This document shows positions 1 to 8,942 of a stretch of 64,000 nt of DNA, piece by piece. Origin of the DNA: Citrobacter sp. Awk 4 (GTDB lineage Bacteria; Pseudomonadota; Gammaproteobacteria; Enterobacterales; Enterobacteriaceae); the NCBI RefSeq assembly GCF_028069725.1, contig NZ_JANEWG010000002.1, forward strand, positions 91,182 to 155,181. The letters run 5' to 3'. Each line of letters begins with the position of its first letter. Position 1 is the stretch's first letter. The notes under the pieces were generated by a model. The model ran no database searches, was not told the origin of the DNA, and was given only the letters and a program-made list of their open reading frames with translations. The position numbers and the translations under genes are program-made.

Positions 1-25
1 TGCAGGGCAACTGACGGTGGCATAG
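1..25 (+). CDS. nrfD: nrfD 3' end (partial)
   Basis: The first bases read in one frame as a short C-terminal tail ending AGQLTVA and a TAG stop at 23-25, five bases before the nrfE start. In enterobacterial nrf operons the gene directly upstream of nrfE is nrfD, the membrane quinol-oxidising subunit that delivers electrons through NrfC/NrfB to the NrfA nitrite reductase. Only eight codons are visible, so the call rests on operon position, not on domain evidence. Confidence 0.55.
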
Positions 26-29
26 TTTT

Positions 30-1907
30 TTGGAACTCTTCCTTCCTGAAGCCGGGTTTCTGGCGCTGCTACTGAGTCTCGGGGTCAACGTGTTGACCCC
101 GCTTGTTACTCTGGCAGGCGTTCGCCTGCGCTGGCTGGGTGTTATGCGTCTGGCGACGGCGGGTGTGCTGGCGCAATTTGTCCTGCTACTGCTCGCGTTT
201 TCCATCCTGGTCATCTGCTTTCTCACCAGCGATTTCTCGGTCATTTACGTTGCCCAGCACAGCTACCGTTTGTTGCCGTGGGGATTAAAACTGGCGGCAG
301 TGTGGGGCGGTCACGAAGGATCTTTGCTGCTGTGGGTGCTGCTGCTTTCTGGTTGGGGAGCGCTGTTTGCCTGGCGCTATCGGAGGGCGTCTGATCGTCT
401 GTTCCCTCTGACGCTCAGCATTTTGTCGATCATTACGGCTTTACTGCTGCTGTTCGTGGTGGTGTGGTCCGATCCGTTTGTGCGCCTCTTTCCGCCTGCA
501 ATTGAGGGGCGCGATCTCAACCCGATGCTGCAGCATCTTGGGTTAATTCTCCATCCTCCGCTGCTCTATCTTGGCTACGGCGGTTTGATGGTGGCGGCGG
601 GCGTGGCATTAGCGTCGTTGTTGTGTGGTGGTTTTAGTGCGGCAACGGCCTGGGTCTGCTGGCGTTGGGCATTACCCGGCTGGTGTGCGCTGACGCTTGG
701 CATCATTCTCGGATCATGGTGGGCGTATTGCGAACTGGGCTGGGGTGGCTGGTGGTTTTGGGACCCGGTGGAAAACGCCTCCTTATTGCCCTGGCTTTCC
801 GCCAGCGCGCTGCTGCACAGCCTGTATGTCTCACGTCAGCGTGGGATTTTCCGCCACTGGTCGCTGCTGCTGGCTATTCTGACCCTGATCCTCTCGCTGT
901 TAGGCACGCTGATTGTGCGCTCCGGCATTTTAGTTTCCGTACACGCCTTTGCGCTGGATAACGTGCGCGCCGTACCGCTGTTTGGACTCTTCTGCGCCCT
1001 GAGTCTGGCATCGCTGGGGCTGTACAGCTGGCGGGCGCGGGTTACGCAGCAGGCTGCGCGGTTTACCCTCTGGTCGCGCGAAATGCTGATTCTGGCGGCG
1101 CTGCTGTTTTTTAGCGCGGTACTGCTGATTGTGCTCATCGGAACGCTTTATCCCATGCTCTACGGCCTGTTGGGGTGGGGAAGACTCTCTGTCGGCGCCC
1201 CCTATTTTAACCGCGCTACGTTGCCATTTGGTCTGCTGATGCTGGTGGTGATAGGACTCTCGGCGGGCGGATTCTGGAAACGTTCGCCGCCCATCTCCCT
1301 GCGCCGTCGGGTATGGCCCTTTGCGATTGGCTTGCTGGCGGTGGCGCTGTGCTGGTCGCTCGGTGCGGCAGAAGCGTTGGCGTGCGGCCTGGTGGCGGCG
1401 GTGATGCTGCGGCTCTGGTTTCAGCCCGCAGATGCGTTGCGCCGTCAGCTTCCGGCGCTGCTGGCGCATAGCGGAGTACTGATTGTGGCGGCGGGGATTA
1501 TCTTCTCCAGCGGTAGCCGACAGGAGGTCAGTCTTAATCTAAGTCCTGGGCAGCAGGTTGAGCTGGCGGGCTATACCTTCCGTTATGAACGCCTCGATCT
1601 CGAAGCAAAGGGGAACTACACCACCGAGAAGGCGCTAATTACGCTGTGGCAGGATAACAAGCGCATCGGCAGTCTGCTGCCTGAACGGCGTTTCTATGCC
1701 GCGCGTCGCCAGCAGATGATGGAGCCGGGTATTCGCTGGAATCTGCTCCACGACTGGTATGCGGTGATCGGTGAAAAAACCGGGCAGGAGCGTTACGCCA
1801 TGCGTTTGTACGTGCAGACCGGCGTGCGCTGGATATGGGGCGGTGGGCTGTTGATGGTGCTCGGCGCGCTGCTCAGCGGCTGGCGAGGGAGAAAACGCGA
1901 TGCCTGA
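30..1907 (+). CDS. nrfE: NrfE, CcmF-type heme lyase subunit for nitrite reductase
   Basis: Polytopic CcmF-family membrane protein of 625 residues. The tryptophan-rich signature WGGWWFWDPVENASLLPWL (about 238-256) is the heme-handling motif facing the periplasm in this family, and hydrophobic segments run almost the whole length. With NrfF and NrfG it attaches heme to the unusual CWSCK site of NrfA (family knowledge). The start is a TTG five bases after the preceding stop; no in-frame ATG lies near, and the first residues MELFLPEAGF fit the family. It overlaps nrfF by eight bases, indicating translational coupling. Confidence 0.93.
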   Translation: MELFLPEAGFLALLLSLGVNVLTPLVTLAGVRLRWLGVMRLATAGVLAQFVLLLLAFSILVICFLTSDFSVIYVAQHSYRLLPWGLKLAAVWGGHEGSLLLWVLLLSGWGALFAWRYRRASDRLFPLTLSILSIITALLLLFVVVWSDPFVRLFPPAIEGRDLNPMLQHLGLILHPPLLYLGYGGLMVAAGVALASLLCGGFSAATAWVCWRWALPGWCALTLGIILGSWWAYCELGWGGWWFWDPVENASLLPWLSASALLHSLYVSRQRGIFRHWSLLLAILTLILSLLGTLIVRSGILVSVHAFALDNVRAVPLFGLFCALSLASLGLYSWRARVTQQAARFTLWSREMLILAALLFFSAVLLIVLIGTLYPMLYGLLGWGRLSVGAPYFNRATLPFGLLMLVVIGLSAGGFWKRSPPISLRRRVWPFAIGLLAVALCWSLGAAEALACGLVAAVMLRLWFQPADALRRQLPALLAHSGVLIVAAGIIFSSGSRQEVSLNLSPGQQVELAGYTFRYERLDLEAKGNYTTEKALITLWQDNKRIGSLLPERRFYAARRQQMMEPGIRWNLLHDWYAVIGEKTGQERYAMRLYVQTGVRWIWGGGLLMVLGALLSGWRGRKRDA

Positions 1908-2397
1908 GATGACTCCATTTTTGCTTACGCATATCCGGCCTGGAATTGACGCATACCGTAGGCCGGATAAGGCGCTAACGCCGCCATCCGGCATCACACT
2001 TTTACTTTTAGCCTTGATGCTGTTTTTCATTTCCTTTACCAGCAACGCCCAGGTTGTAGACACCTGGGTCTTCGAAAGCCCGCAACAGCAGGAAAAATCC
2101 CTGTTTATTGCCAGCCAGTTGCGTTGCCCGCAGTGCCAGAATCAAAACTTACTGGAATCCAATGCGCCTGTTGCGGTCAGTATGCGCCACCAGGTTTTTA
2201 CTATGGTCGCGGAAGGGAAAAGTGAAGAGGAGATCACGCGCTGGATGATGCAACGTTACGGCGAATTTGTCCTCTATAACCCCCCGTTGACGGGACAAAC
2301 GATCTTGCTGTGGGCGTTGCCCTGTGTGCTGTTATTGCTGGCAGGCGTCCTCTTATGGCGGGCGAGCGTCAGCCAGAACAAAAAGGAGGGTGAATGA
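1900..2397 (+). CDS. nrfF: NrfF, CcmH-type heme lyase subunit carrying a REP-encoded N-terminal insert
   Basis: The mature part begins [10 protein letters not shown] and holds the thiol pair CPQC (76-79) of the CcmH/NrfF family, which reduces the apocytochrome heme-binding cysteines; a C-terminal anchor ([19 protein letters not shown]) follows. At 165 residues it is longer than the roughly 127-residue E. coli protein as I recall it. The extra length is a stretch (about residues 11-33) translated from a REP palindrome that lies in frame between the start and the signal-peptide core. The ATG at 1900 has a good ribosome site (GAGGGAG, 1887-1893) and overlaps the nrfE stop, so this start appears native. 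Export with such a long charged N-region is untested. Confidence 0.9.
   Translation: MPEMTPFLLTHIRPGIDAYRRPDKALTPPSGITLLLLALMLFFISFTSNAQVVDTWVFESPQQQEKSLFIASQLRCPQCQNQNLLESNAPVAVSMRHQVFTMVAEGKSEEEITRWMMQRYGEFVLYNPPLTGQTILLWALPCVLLLLAGVLLWRASVSQNKKEGE
1932..1995. repeat. REP/BIME element inside the 5' end of nrfF
   Basis: Contains GCCGGATAAGGCG and its partner CGCCATCCGGC, the two arms of an enterobacterial REP palindrome, plus a partial copy (ATCCGGCCTG) on the left. REPs are normally intergenic; this one is read in frame within nrfF without a stop codon. Confidence 0.9.
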
Positions 2398-3125
2398 GTT
2401 TGCATCAGGTGAGCGTACTGCTGTTGCGTCACAGCCAGCAGCAGGCCCGTCAGCAGTTGTCTGAGGAGGCCTCAGCACCATTGCTGCGTGAGCTACATCA
2501 CTGCCTGGCCGAACCGGCGGTAATGGGAGTACCATTACGTCCATTGCCTGTGAAAGCGCTGACCGTCGCGGTGGCAGGCGTGTTGCTGCTCTGCGTCGGC
2601 GGCTATCTGCTTAGCCCTAAATGGTATGCGGTGCGCCAGGAGCAGCAGCGGCTGGCGGACCCGTTACACGTTTTTGCCGATGAGCCGACTCCTGAAGAAC
2701 AGCTGCTGGCCTTGCAGGCGAAGATCCGTGCGAATCCGCAGGACAGTGAGCAGTGGGCGATGCTTGGCGAGTATTATCTGTGGCGCAACGCGTATCAGAA
2801 TGCGCTGCTGGCTTACCATCAGGCACTGCGCCTGAAGGGAGAAAACGCGGAACTCTATTCGGCGCTGGCAACGGTGTTGTACTACCAGTCCGGGCAGCAT
2901 ATGACGCCCAAGACGCGTGAAATGATTGATAAAGCGCTGGCGCTGGATGCGACGGAAGTGACTGCCTTGATGTTGTTGGCCTCTGACGCGTTTATGCAGG
3001 CAAACTACGTACAAGCCATTTCATTGTGGCAACAATTACTGGATTTGAACTCGCCGAGAGTTAACCGCGTGCAGCTCATTGACGCTATTAATATGGCGAA
3101 ATTGTTACGGAATCAGCAGAAATAA
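2394..3125 (+). CDS. nrfG: NrfG, TPR assembly factor of the NrfEFG heme lyase
   Basis: A CcmI/NrfG-type protein: a cytoplasmic N-terminal part (1-55), one membrane span around 56-73 ([17 protein letters not shown]), then a periplasmic region of TPR helices ([22 protein letters not shown] onward) that in NrfG binds the NrfA C-terminus to guide heme attachment. It is 243 residues, longer than the roughly 198-residue E. coli protein because of extra N-terminal sequence similar in style to CcmI. The start has a strong site (AGGAGGGTGA) and overlaps the nrfF stop by four bases. Last gene of the nrf operon. Confidence 0.9.
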   Translation: MSLHQVSVLLLRHSQQQARQQLSEEASAPLLRELHHCLAEPAVMGVPLRPLPVKALTVAVAGVLLLCVGGYLLSPKWYAVRQEQQRLADPLHVFADEPTPEEQLLALQAKIRANPQDSEQWAMLGEYYLWRNAYQNALLAYHQALRLKGENAELYSALATVLYYQSGQHMTPKTREMIDKALALDATEVTALMLLASDAFMQANYVQAISLWQQLLDLNSPRVNRVQLIDAINMAKLLRNQQK

Positions 3126-3471
3126 TTTCACTTTTTTGTGATTTTGGTCTTTTTTGATGTTTATAAAATAAGCAATTGAACAAAAAGATTAAAATGATTC
3201 CAAAAACGGATTATTCAAAATCGCAGGTATAAAAATCTTTTCATAACAAATAGTTATTCATGATTATCGCGATAAACTCGCGTTATTATGCATTAAATTA
3301 GCGAAAAGCCCTGTTCTTAAAGGGTTGCGTAAGATGCCATGCAAATGGTACTGATTATGCCCGTTAAAAAACACTACAAACGTACGCAACACAATTCATA
3401 TCCTTTCAGTATGTAACCATTCTTACGTCAGCGCACGTAGAAATGGCGCTCCATTGAGGAAGTTTGTCGTT
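3126..3471. other. AT-rich nrfG-gltP intergenic region
   Basis: About 346 bases without a supported gene. It must hold the gltP promoter; I could not fix -35/-10 boxes with confidence. A perfect 12-base palindrome TTATCGCGATAA lies at 3264-3275 and could be an operator. A weak TCAC/GTGA stem followed by T-rich sequence just after nrfG (about 3128-3145) may end nrf transcription. Confidence 0.5.
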
Positions 3472-4785
3472 ATGAAAAACATGAAAATTAGCCTGGCCTG
3501 GCAAATTTTGCTGGCTATGGTGCTGGGTATTCTGCTGGGCAGTTATCTGCATTATCACAGTGACAGCCGCGAATGGCTGGTCGTAAACCTGCTCTCTCCG
3601 GCGGGTGATATCTTTATCCACCTGATCAAAATGATCGTTGTGCCGATTGTGATCTCGACCCTTGTGGTCGGTATTGCAGGCGTCGGTGACGCGAAACAAC
3701 TGGGGCGTATTGGCGCCAAAACCATTATCTATTTCGAAGTGATCACCACCGTCGCCATTATCCTTGGCATTACCCTGGCGAACGTGTTCCAGCCCGGCTC
3801 CGGGATCGATATGTCGCAACTGGCGACGGTGGATATTTCGAAATATCAGAACACGACGGCAGAGGTGCAGAGCCACGCGCATGGCTTGATGGGCACTATT
3901 TTGTCGCTGGTACCGACCAATATCATCGCGTCGATGGCGAAAGGTGACATGCTGCCGATTATCTTCTTCTCGGTACTGTTTGGTCTCGGCCTGTCATCGC
4001 TGCCGTCAACGCACCGCGAACCGCTGGTGGCAGTGTTCCGCTCTATCTCAGAAACCATGTTCAAAGTGACGCACATGGTGATGCGCTATGCGCCAGTGGG
4101 TGTGTTTGCGTTGATTGCCGTCACCGTCGCTAACTTTGGTTTTGCTTCGCTGTGGCCGTTGGCGAAACTGGTGCTGCTGGTTCATTTCGCGATTCTGTTC
4201 TTTGCCCTGGTGGTGCTGGGAATTGTGGCGCGAGTATGCGGGCTGAGTATCTGGATCCTGATCCGTATCCTGAAGGATGAGCTGATTCTGGCGTACTCGA
4301 CGGCCAGCTCTGAGAGCGTGCTGCCGCGCATCATTGAGAAGATGGAAGCCTACGGCGCACCGGCGTCGATCACCAGCTTCGTGGTGCCAACTGGCTACTC
4401 CTTTAACCTCGATGGTTCAACGCTGTACCAGAGTATTGCGGCAATATTTATCGCGCAGCTATATGGCATCGACCTGTCGCTGTGGCAGGAAATCGTGCTG
4501 GTGCTGACGTTAATGGTGACATCGAAAGGGATTGCTGGCGTGCCGGGCGTTTCTTTCGTGGTGCTGTTGGCAACATTGGGTAGCGTGGGGATCCCGCTGG
4601 AAGGTCTGGCGTTTATTGCGGGTGTTGACCGTATCCTCGACATGGCGCGTACGGCGTTGAACGTGGTGGGCAATGCGCTGGCGGTGCTGGTAATTGCCAA
4701 GTGGGAACACAAGTTTGACCGTAAAAAAGCGCTGGCGTATGAGCGCGAAGTGCTGGGCAAATTCGATAAAACAGCCGATCAATAA
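3472..4785 (+). CDS. gltP: GltP, proton/glutamate-aspartate symporter
   Basis: Dicarboxylate/amino acid:cation symporter (SLC1-like) of 437 residues, nearly identical to E. coli GltP by memory of that protein. The serine-rich reentrant-loop motif STASSESVLP (about 276-285) and the substrate/ion motif FNLDGST (about 311-317) are present, as is the IAGVPGVSF loop. The inner-membrane carrier imports glutamate and aspartate with protons. The reading frame opens at a TTG at 3454, but the ATG at 3472 is preceded by GAGGA (3456-3460) and gives the family-typical MKNMKISLAWQ start. It is monocistronic and followed by a REP. Confidence 0.96.
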   Translation: MKNMKISLAWQILLAMVLGILLGSYLHYHSDSREWLVVNLLSPAGDIFIHLIKMIVVPIVISTLVVGIAGVGDAKQLGRIGAKTIIYFEVITTVAIILGITLANVFQPGSGIDMSQLATVDISKYQNTTAEVQSHAHGLMGTILSLVPTNIIASMAKGDMLPIIFFSVLFGLGLSSLPSTHREPLVAVFRSISETMFKVTHMVMRYAPVGVFALIAVTVANFGFASLWPLAKLVLLVHFAILFFALVVLGIVARVCGLSIWILIRILKDELILAYSTASSESVLPRIIEKMEAYGAPASITSFVVPTGYSFNLDGSTLYQSIAAIFIAQLYGIDLSLWQEIVLVLTLMVTSKGIAGVPGVSFVVLLATLGSVGIPLEGLAFIAGVDRILDMARTALNVVGNALAVLVIAKWEHKFDRKKALAYEREVLGKFDKTADQ

Positions 4786-4801
4786 TTGAGTGCGGGTTGA
4801 T

Positions 4802-4880
4802 TGCCGGATGGCGCTTCGCTTATCCGGCCTACACTTCCTTTGTAGGCCTGATAAGACGCGAGAGCGTCGCCATCAGGCAA
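4802..4880. repeat. REP pair (BIME) between gltP and yjcO
   Basis: Two REP palindromes: GCCGGATGGCGCTTCGCTTATCCGGC, then GGCCTGATAAGACGCGAG with CGTCGCCATCAGGC. It lies between convergent genes and probably acts as a transcript 3'-end stabiliser or terminator-like element for both. Confidence 0.9.
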
Positions 4881-4886
4881 TCTGAT

Positions 4887-5576
4887 TCACCCATTGGTTA
4901 ACTTTTCAAACTCTTCGCAGCCGGTATCAAACCCTTCCATACAACTCAGATTCAGCCAGTGCAGCGCCTTCTGTTTATTCTTCTCGATAAAACCTTGTTC
5001 ACCGTTCAGAAAGATCATTCCGGCCCAGTATTCGGAATAACCGGTACGGGAAATCGCGGAGCTACGCTTGAAGTACCAGGTGGCTTTCGCGTCGTCTGCG
5101 GGGATCCCCACACCGTTGGCATAAATCAACCCGAGCAGCATTTGCGCGTCGACAGCAGAGTCATTTTCCAGATTTTCAGAGGCGTTTTGCAGCAGTGAAA
5201 TCGCTTTTGGATAATCCGGGCGACCCGCCTGAGTGTTGACCAAAATGCGCGCCAGCGTAATCTCGCCCGGTAAGCTCCCCGCCTGTACGGCTTTTTCGGC
5301 GAGCGTCCTGGCCTCGGGGTAATCCAGGCTCACTGGGTTGGTTATCTTGATTTGCGCCAGTAATGCACAGGCGTCCGCATCACCATTATCTGCCGATTTT
5401 TGCGCCCAGAATTCGGCCTTGCTCAGGTCGCCGGAGCTAAACCAACTGTCTGCAAGATAGTATTGCGCACGTCGGTCTCCGGATTCGGCGGCCTTCAAAT
5501 ACTGGCTACCCGGCTCAGGCTCTTCGGCATGGGCAACGCAGGCCATCATTAACATCAATGCGAAAAGTCGTTTCAT
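4887..5576 (-). CDS. yjcO: YjcO, exported Sel1-repeat protein
   Basis: 229-residue protein with a signal peptide (MKRLFALMLMMACVAHA, then EEPEP) and successive Sel1-like helical repeats, for example GDRRAQYYLADSWFSSGD and AQMLLGLIYANGVGI. Sel1 proteins are periplasmic or surface scaffolds; the specific role of YjcO is unknown. The frame stays open 32 codons further upstream, but the ATG at 5576 gives a proper signal peptide and the length I recall for E. coli YjcO. It lies downstream of fdhF on the same strand but is separated from it by a terminator. Confidence 0.9.
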   Translation of the reverse strand: MKRLFALMLMMACVAHAEEPEPGSQYLKAAESGDRRAQYYLADSWFSSGDLSKAEFWAQKSADNGDADACALLAQIKITNPVSLDYPEARTLAEKAVQAGSLPGEITLARILVNTQAGRPDYPKAISLLQNASENLENDSAVDAQMLLGLIYANGVGIPADDAKATWYFKRSSAISRTGYSEYWAGMIFLNGEQGFIEKNKQKALHWLNLSCMEGFDTGCEEFEKLTNG

Positions 5577-5628
5577 ATTATTTTTATGTGTAGGGTACGG
5601 AATAGGCAGTATAGAGCGATCTTTTAGA

Positions 5629-5657
5629 TAAAAAAACAGCCTCCAGAAGGAGGCTGT
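5629..5657 (-). terminator. Rho-independent terminator of fdhF
   Basis: On the minus strand ACAGCCTCC-TTCT-GGAGGCTGT forms a perfect 9-bp stem followed by a run of seven T, shortly after the fdhF stop at 5684. Confidence 0.9.
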
Positions 5658-5683
5658 TGAGGCGGATATCAAACTAAAATTGA

Positions 5684-7831
5684 TTAGCCCATCGCACTTT
5701 CGCGCAGGCGGTTTTTCAGCTTGGTGTACTCGTCAATCACATACTGTTCGGCAGTACGCTGATCGGCAATGCGTTCAACGTTGACGGCACAGTATTTATA
5801 CTCAGGCGTTTTGGTAATCGGGCTTAAGTTCTCGGTCACCAGCTCATTACAGGCACCAATCCACCACTGGTAGGTCATGTAAATCGCGCCTTTGTTCGGA
5901 CGATCGCTCACGGCTGCGCGGGTGATGACTCTGCCCTTGCGTGAGTTAACCCACACCAACTCTTCATCTTTAATACCCAGACGCTCAGCGTCGTCGGTAT
6001 TGATTTGCGCATAGCCTGGTTCATCCGCCAGCGCTGCCAGCGCCGCACAGTTACCGGTCATCGAACGGCAAGAGTAGTGGCCGACTTCACGCACCGTCGA
6101 GAGCACCATCGGATACTCTTCGGTGAGCTTGTCGATAGGTGCTACCCAGTCACAGGTAAAGAACTGCGCCAGGCCGTTCGGGGTGTCGAACTTCTCTTTA
6201 AAGAGGTAAGAAGTCCCCTGATCGGCATCCGACGTATCACGGCATGGCCACTGGATATAACCCAGTTCGCCCATCTTCTCGTAGGTGGCACCGTAGAAAT
6301 CCGGACACAGGTGGCGCAACTCATCCCAGATTTCCTGAGTGTTGTTGTAGTGCATCGGATAACCCATACGGGTCGCGATTTCACTGATGATTTGCCAGTC
6401 TGTTTTCAGATCCCACTTCGGCTCAACCGCTTTGAAGAAGCGCTGGAAGCCACGGTCAGCAGCGGAGAAGACGCCTTCATGCTCACCCCATGACGTAGAC
6501 GGTAAAATAACGTCTGCGGCAGCGGCGGTTTTGGTCATGAAGATGTCCTGCACGATGACCAGTTCCAGGTCCTCAAACCCTTTGCGCACTGCAGAGAGTT
6601 CCGCATCAGTCTGAAGTGGATCTTCACCCATAATGTACGCTGCGCGAACTTCGCCATGCGCCGCACGGTGCGGCAGTTCGCTGATGCGATAGCCGGTATG
6701 TGCAGGCAGGCTTTCCACGCCCCAGGCTTTGGCGAATTTCTCGCGGTTTTCCGGGAACTTCACGTACTGGTAGCCCGGATAGGTATCCGGCAGCGCACCC
6801 ATGTCGCACGCGCCCTGAACGTTGTTCTGACCACGAACCGGGTTAACGCCCACGCTTGGCTTACCGAGGTTACCGGTCAGCATGGAGAGGCTGGTCAGTG
6901 AACGTACAGTTTCAACACCCTGATAGAACTGAGTGACGCCCATGCCCCACAGGATTGTCGCGTTTTTCGCGGTCGCGTACATACGCGCGGCCTGACGAAT
7001 TTCCTGCGCGCTAACGCCAGTAATCTCTTCGACTGACTCCGGCGTATAGCCTTCGACAATCTTACGATACTCTTCAAACCCTTCCGTACGGGAGGCGACG
7101 AACGCCTGGTCGTGCAGGTTTTCTTCAATAATGACATGCCCCATCGCATTGAGCAGCGCGATATTCGAGCCGTTTTTCAATGCAATATGCATATCGGCAA
7201 TACGCGCAGTTTCGATTTTGCGCGGATCGCAGACGATAATTTTCGCCCCGTTACGTTTAGCGTTGATCACGTGATTCGCCACGATAGGGTGGGAATCCGC
7301 CGGGTTATACCCGAAGATGAACACTAAATCTGTGTTATCAATTTCATTGATAGCATTACTCATTGCGCCGTTACCGACCGATTGGTGCAGACCTGCAACC
7401 GATGGGCCGTGTCAGACGCGAGCGCAGCAGTCAACGTTATTGGTACCAATAACGGCGCGCGCGAATTTTTGCATTACATAGTTGGTTTCATTACCGGTAC
7501 CGCGGGAGGAGCCGGTAGTCTGAATGGCATCCGGGCCATATTTCGCTTTGATAGCGCTCAGGCGGTCAGCAACGTAATTCAGCGCTTCATCCCAGGACAC
7601 GGATTCCAGTTTGCCGCCACGCTGGCGACGGATCATAGGGGTTTTCAGGCGCGGGGTCAGGATCTGGGTATCATTGATAAAATCCCAGCCATAATAGCCC
7701 TTCAGACACAAGGTACCCTGATTGGTTTTCCCCTGCGCCGCCTCCGCCCGAACGATTTTGCCGTTATCGACCACCAGGTTGATTTTGCAACCTGATGCGC
7801 AATACGGGCAAACCGTGACGACTTTTTTCAT
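5684..7831 (-). CDS. fdhF: FdhF, selenocysteine formate dehydrogenase H
   Basis: Molybdopterin formate dehydrogenase of the formate hydrogenlyase complex, oxidising formate to CO2 in the cytoplasm. The gene reads as two open frames joined by an in-frame TGA at 7414-7412, codon 140, in the context VDCCARV-U-HGPSVAG, which is the selenocysteine site. Decoding UGA as Sec gives 715 residues, the E. coli length. The 4Fe-4S ligands C8, C11, C15 and C42 and Lys44 are present. The stretch after the TGA matches the known fdhF SECIS. It is a single-gene unit with a sigma-54 promoter and terminator of its own. A gene finder treating TGA as stop would call two fragments; it is not a pseudogene. Confidence 0.98.
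7375..7414 (-). promoter_or_regulatory. Bacterial SECIS element of fdhF
   Basis: Starting at the UGA and running about 40 bases into the coding sequence. The upper hairpin reads GGTTGCAGGTCTGCACC: stem GGU-GCA/UGC-ACC with a bulged U and the GGUC apical loop recognised by SelB. Essentially identical to the E. coli fdhF element. Confidence 0.95.
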
Positions 7832-7882
7832 CGGTCTCGCTCCAGTTAATCAAATCGCGCATACGCGCTGTCGCCTTCAGTA

Positions 7883-7898
7883 TGCATCTTTTATGCCA
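7883..7898 (-). promoter_or_regulatory. Sigma-54 promoter of fdhF
   Basis: On the minus strand TGGCATAAAAGATGCA has the invariant GG and GC dinucleotides exactly ten bases apart (-24/-12). It sits about 50 bases upstream of the fdhF start, as in E. coli, where FhlA-formate drives transcription. Confidence 0.9.
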
Positions 7899-7969
7899 TC
7901 TTTTTACTGTGGGCATTCCCTGATATTACGGGCAAATTTTGTGCGAAATGCTGACGAAAAGCAGGCTGT

Positions 7970-7983
7970 CGTCAGTTTTGACG
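7970..7983 (-). promoter_or_regulatory. Probable FhlA upstream activating site for fdhF
   Basis: Inverted repeat CGTCA-N4-TGACG located about 100 bases upstream of the expected fdhF transcription start, the position of the FhlA site in E. coli. Assignment rests on position and dyad shape. Confidence 0.6.
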
Positions 7984-8115
7984 TGACGAATTCAAAATAT
8001 GTGACAGCCAGTCAATGTGACGGTGCTTATGTTTCCGGCATCTCTTTCTGCGCAATTTCTGTTACTCCGGGCAGAATCATTCACACTCATCTGAGTGAGA
8101 GACGAAAGGGGAAGG

Positions 8116-8850
8116 ATGATGAAGCCTGCTGTTTTGATCGTGGATGATGACACCGCAATCTGCGCACTGCTGCAGGATGTGTTGAGCGAGCATGTTTTTG
8201 CGGTCACTGCCTGCCACACCGGACAGGAGGCGATACGCTGCGTCGAAGAGCGTCCCGATATTGCGTTGATACTGCTGGATATGATGCTACCCGACATCAA
8301 CGGATTGATGGTGTTGCAGCAGGTCCAGAAAATCAGACCGACGCTGCCCGTGGTGATGCTGACAGGGATGGACAGCGAATCTGATGTGGTGGTAGGGCTG
8401 GAAATGGGGGCGGATGATTACATCAGCAAACCGTTTAATCCCCGGGTGGTGGTGGCGCGCGTCAAAGCTGTGCTGCGTCGGGGCGGTGTACCGGTCGCAG
8501 AAAGCGGTATGACGCCAGTATCCGGCCTTTCTTTTAATGGCTGGCATCTGGATACCGGGCGTTGCCAGCTGCGTAATCCGCAGCAGCAGACGATAGATCT
8601 GACGCAAGGGGAGTACAGCCTGCTCGTGGCGCTGGCGCAAAATGCCCGTCGGGTTCTGAGCCGCGAACAGTTGTTGGCGCTCACGCACAGCGACAGCATC
8701 GAGGTCTTTGACCGCACCATCGATGTGTTAATTATGCGTTTGCGCCGCAAAATTGAAGCTAATCCGCATCAGCCGACGCTAATCAAAACGATACGCGGTC
8801 TGGGGTATGTGTTTGCCGCCGACGTGCAGCATCACGACAAGGCGGCATAA
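8116..8850 (+). CDS. OmpR-family response regulator of the sugar locus
   Basis: A receiver domain (about 5-120) has the acidic pocket DDD, the phosphoacceptor Asp in LILLDMMLPD (D55), Thr in LTGMD and Lys in SKPF. A winged-helix domain follows (about 140-235, ending TIRGLGYVFA). Overall it resembles TorR/OmpR regulators. The frame opens at 8095, but a purine-rich site (AAGGGGAAGG) precedes two ATGs at 8116 and 8119; either may be used. It is divergent from fdhF and convergent with the kinase gene at the end of the sugar operon. By genomic context its partner is the hybrid kinase at 15313-17622, and the operon between them is the likely target. No symbol is assigned. Confidence 0.88.
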   Translation: MMKPAVLIVDDDTAICALLQDVLSEHVFAVTACHTGQEAIRCVEERPDIALILLDMMLPDINGLMVLQQVQKIRPTLPVVMLTGMDSESDVVVGLEMGADDYISKPFNPRVVVARVKAVLRRGGVPVAESGMTPVSGLSFNGWHLDTGRCQLRNPQQQTIDLTQGEYSLLVALAQNARRVLSREQLLALTHSDSIEVFDRTIDVLIMRLRRKIEANPHQPTLIKTIRGLGYVFAADVQHHDKAA

Positions 8851-8885
8851 TGTTGTTGCTCCGAACGTAGGACTCATCAGCGTAG

Positions 8886-8939
8886 CGCCATCAGGCACCT
8901 TTGCTGGATGGCGGCGCGAACGCCTTATCCAGCCTACAA
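8886..8939. repeat. REP element between the regulator and kinase genes
   Basis: GCGCCATCAGGC and TGGATGGCGGCGCGAACGCCTTATCCA form imperfect REP palindromes in the convergent gap, probably marking both transcript ends. Confidence 0.8.
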
Positions 8940-8942
8940 ACT

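Noticed and set aside
7412..7414. TGA in fdhF as a nonsense mutation
   Set aside because: Context CCARV-U-HGPS and the SECIS immediately after it identify programmed selenocysteine.
7112..7795. Plus-strand frames opposite fdhF
   Set aside because: They mirror the codon pattern of the strongly conserved selenoprotein gene on the other strand.
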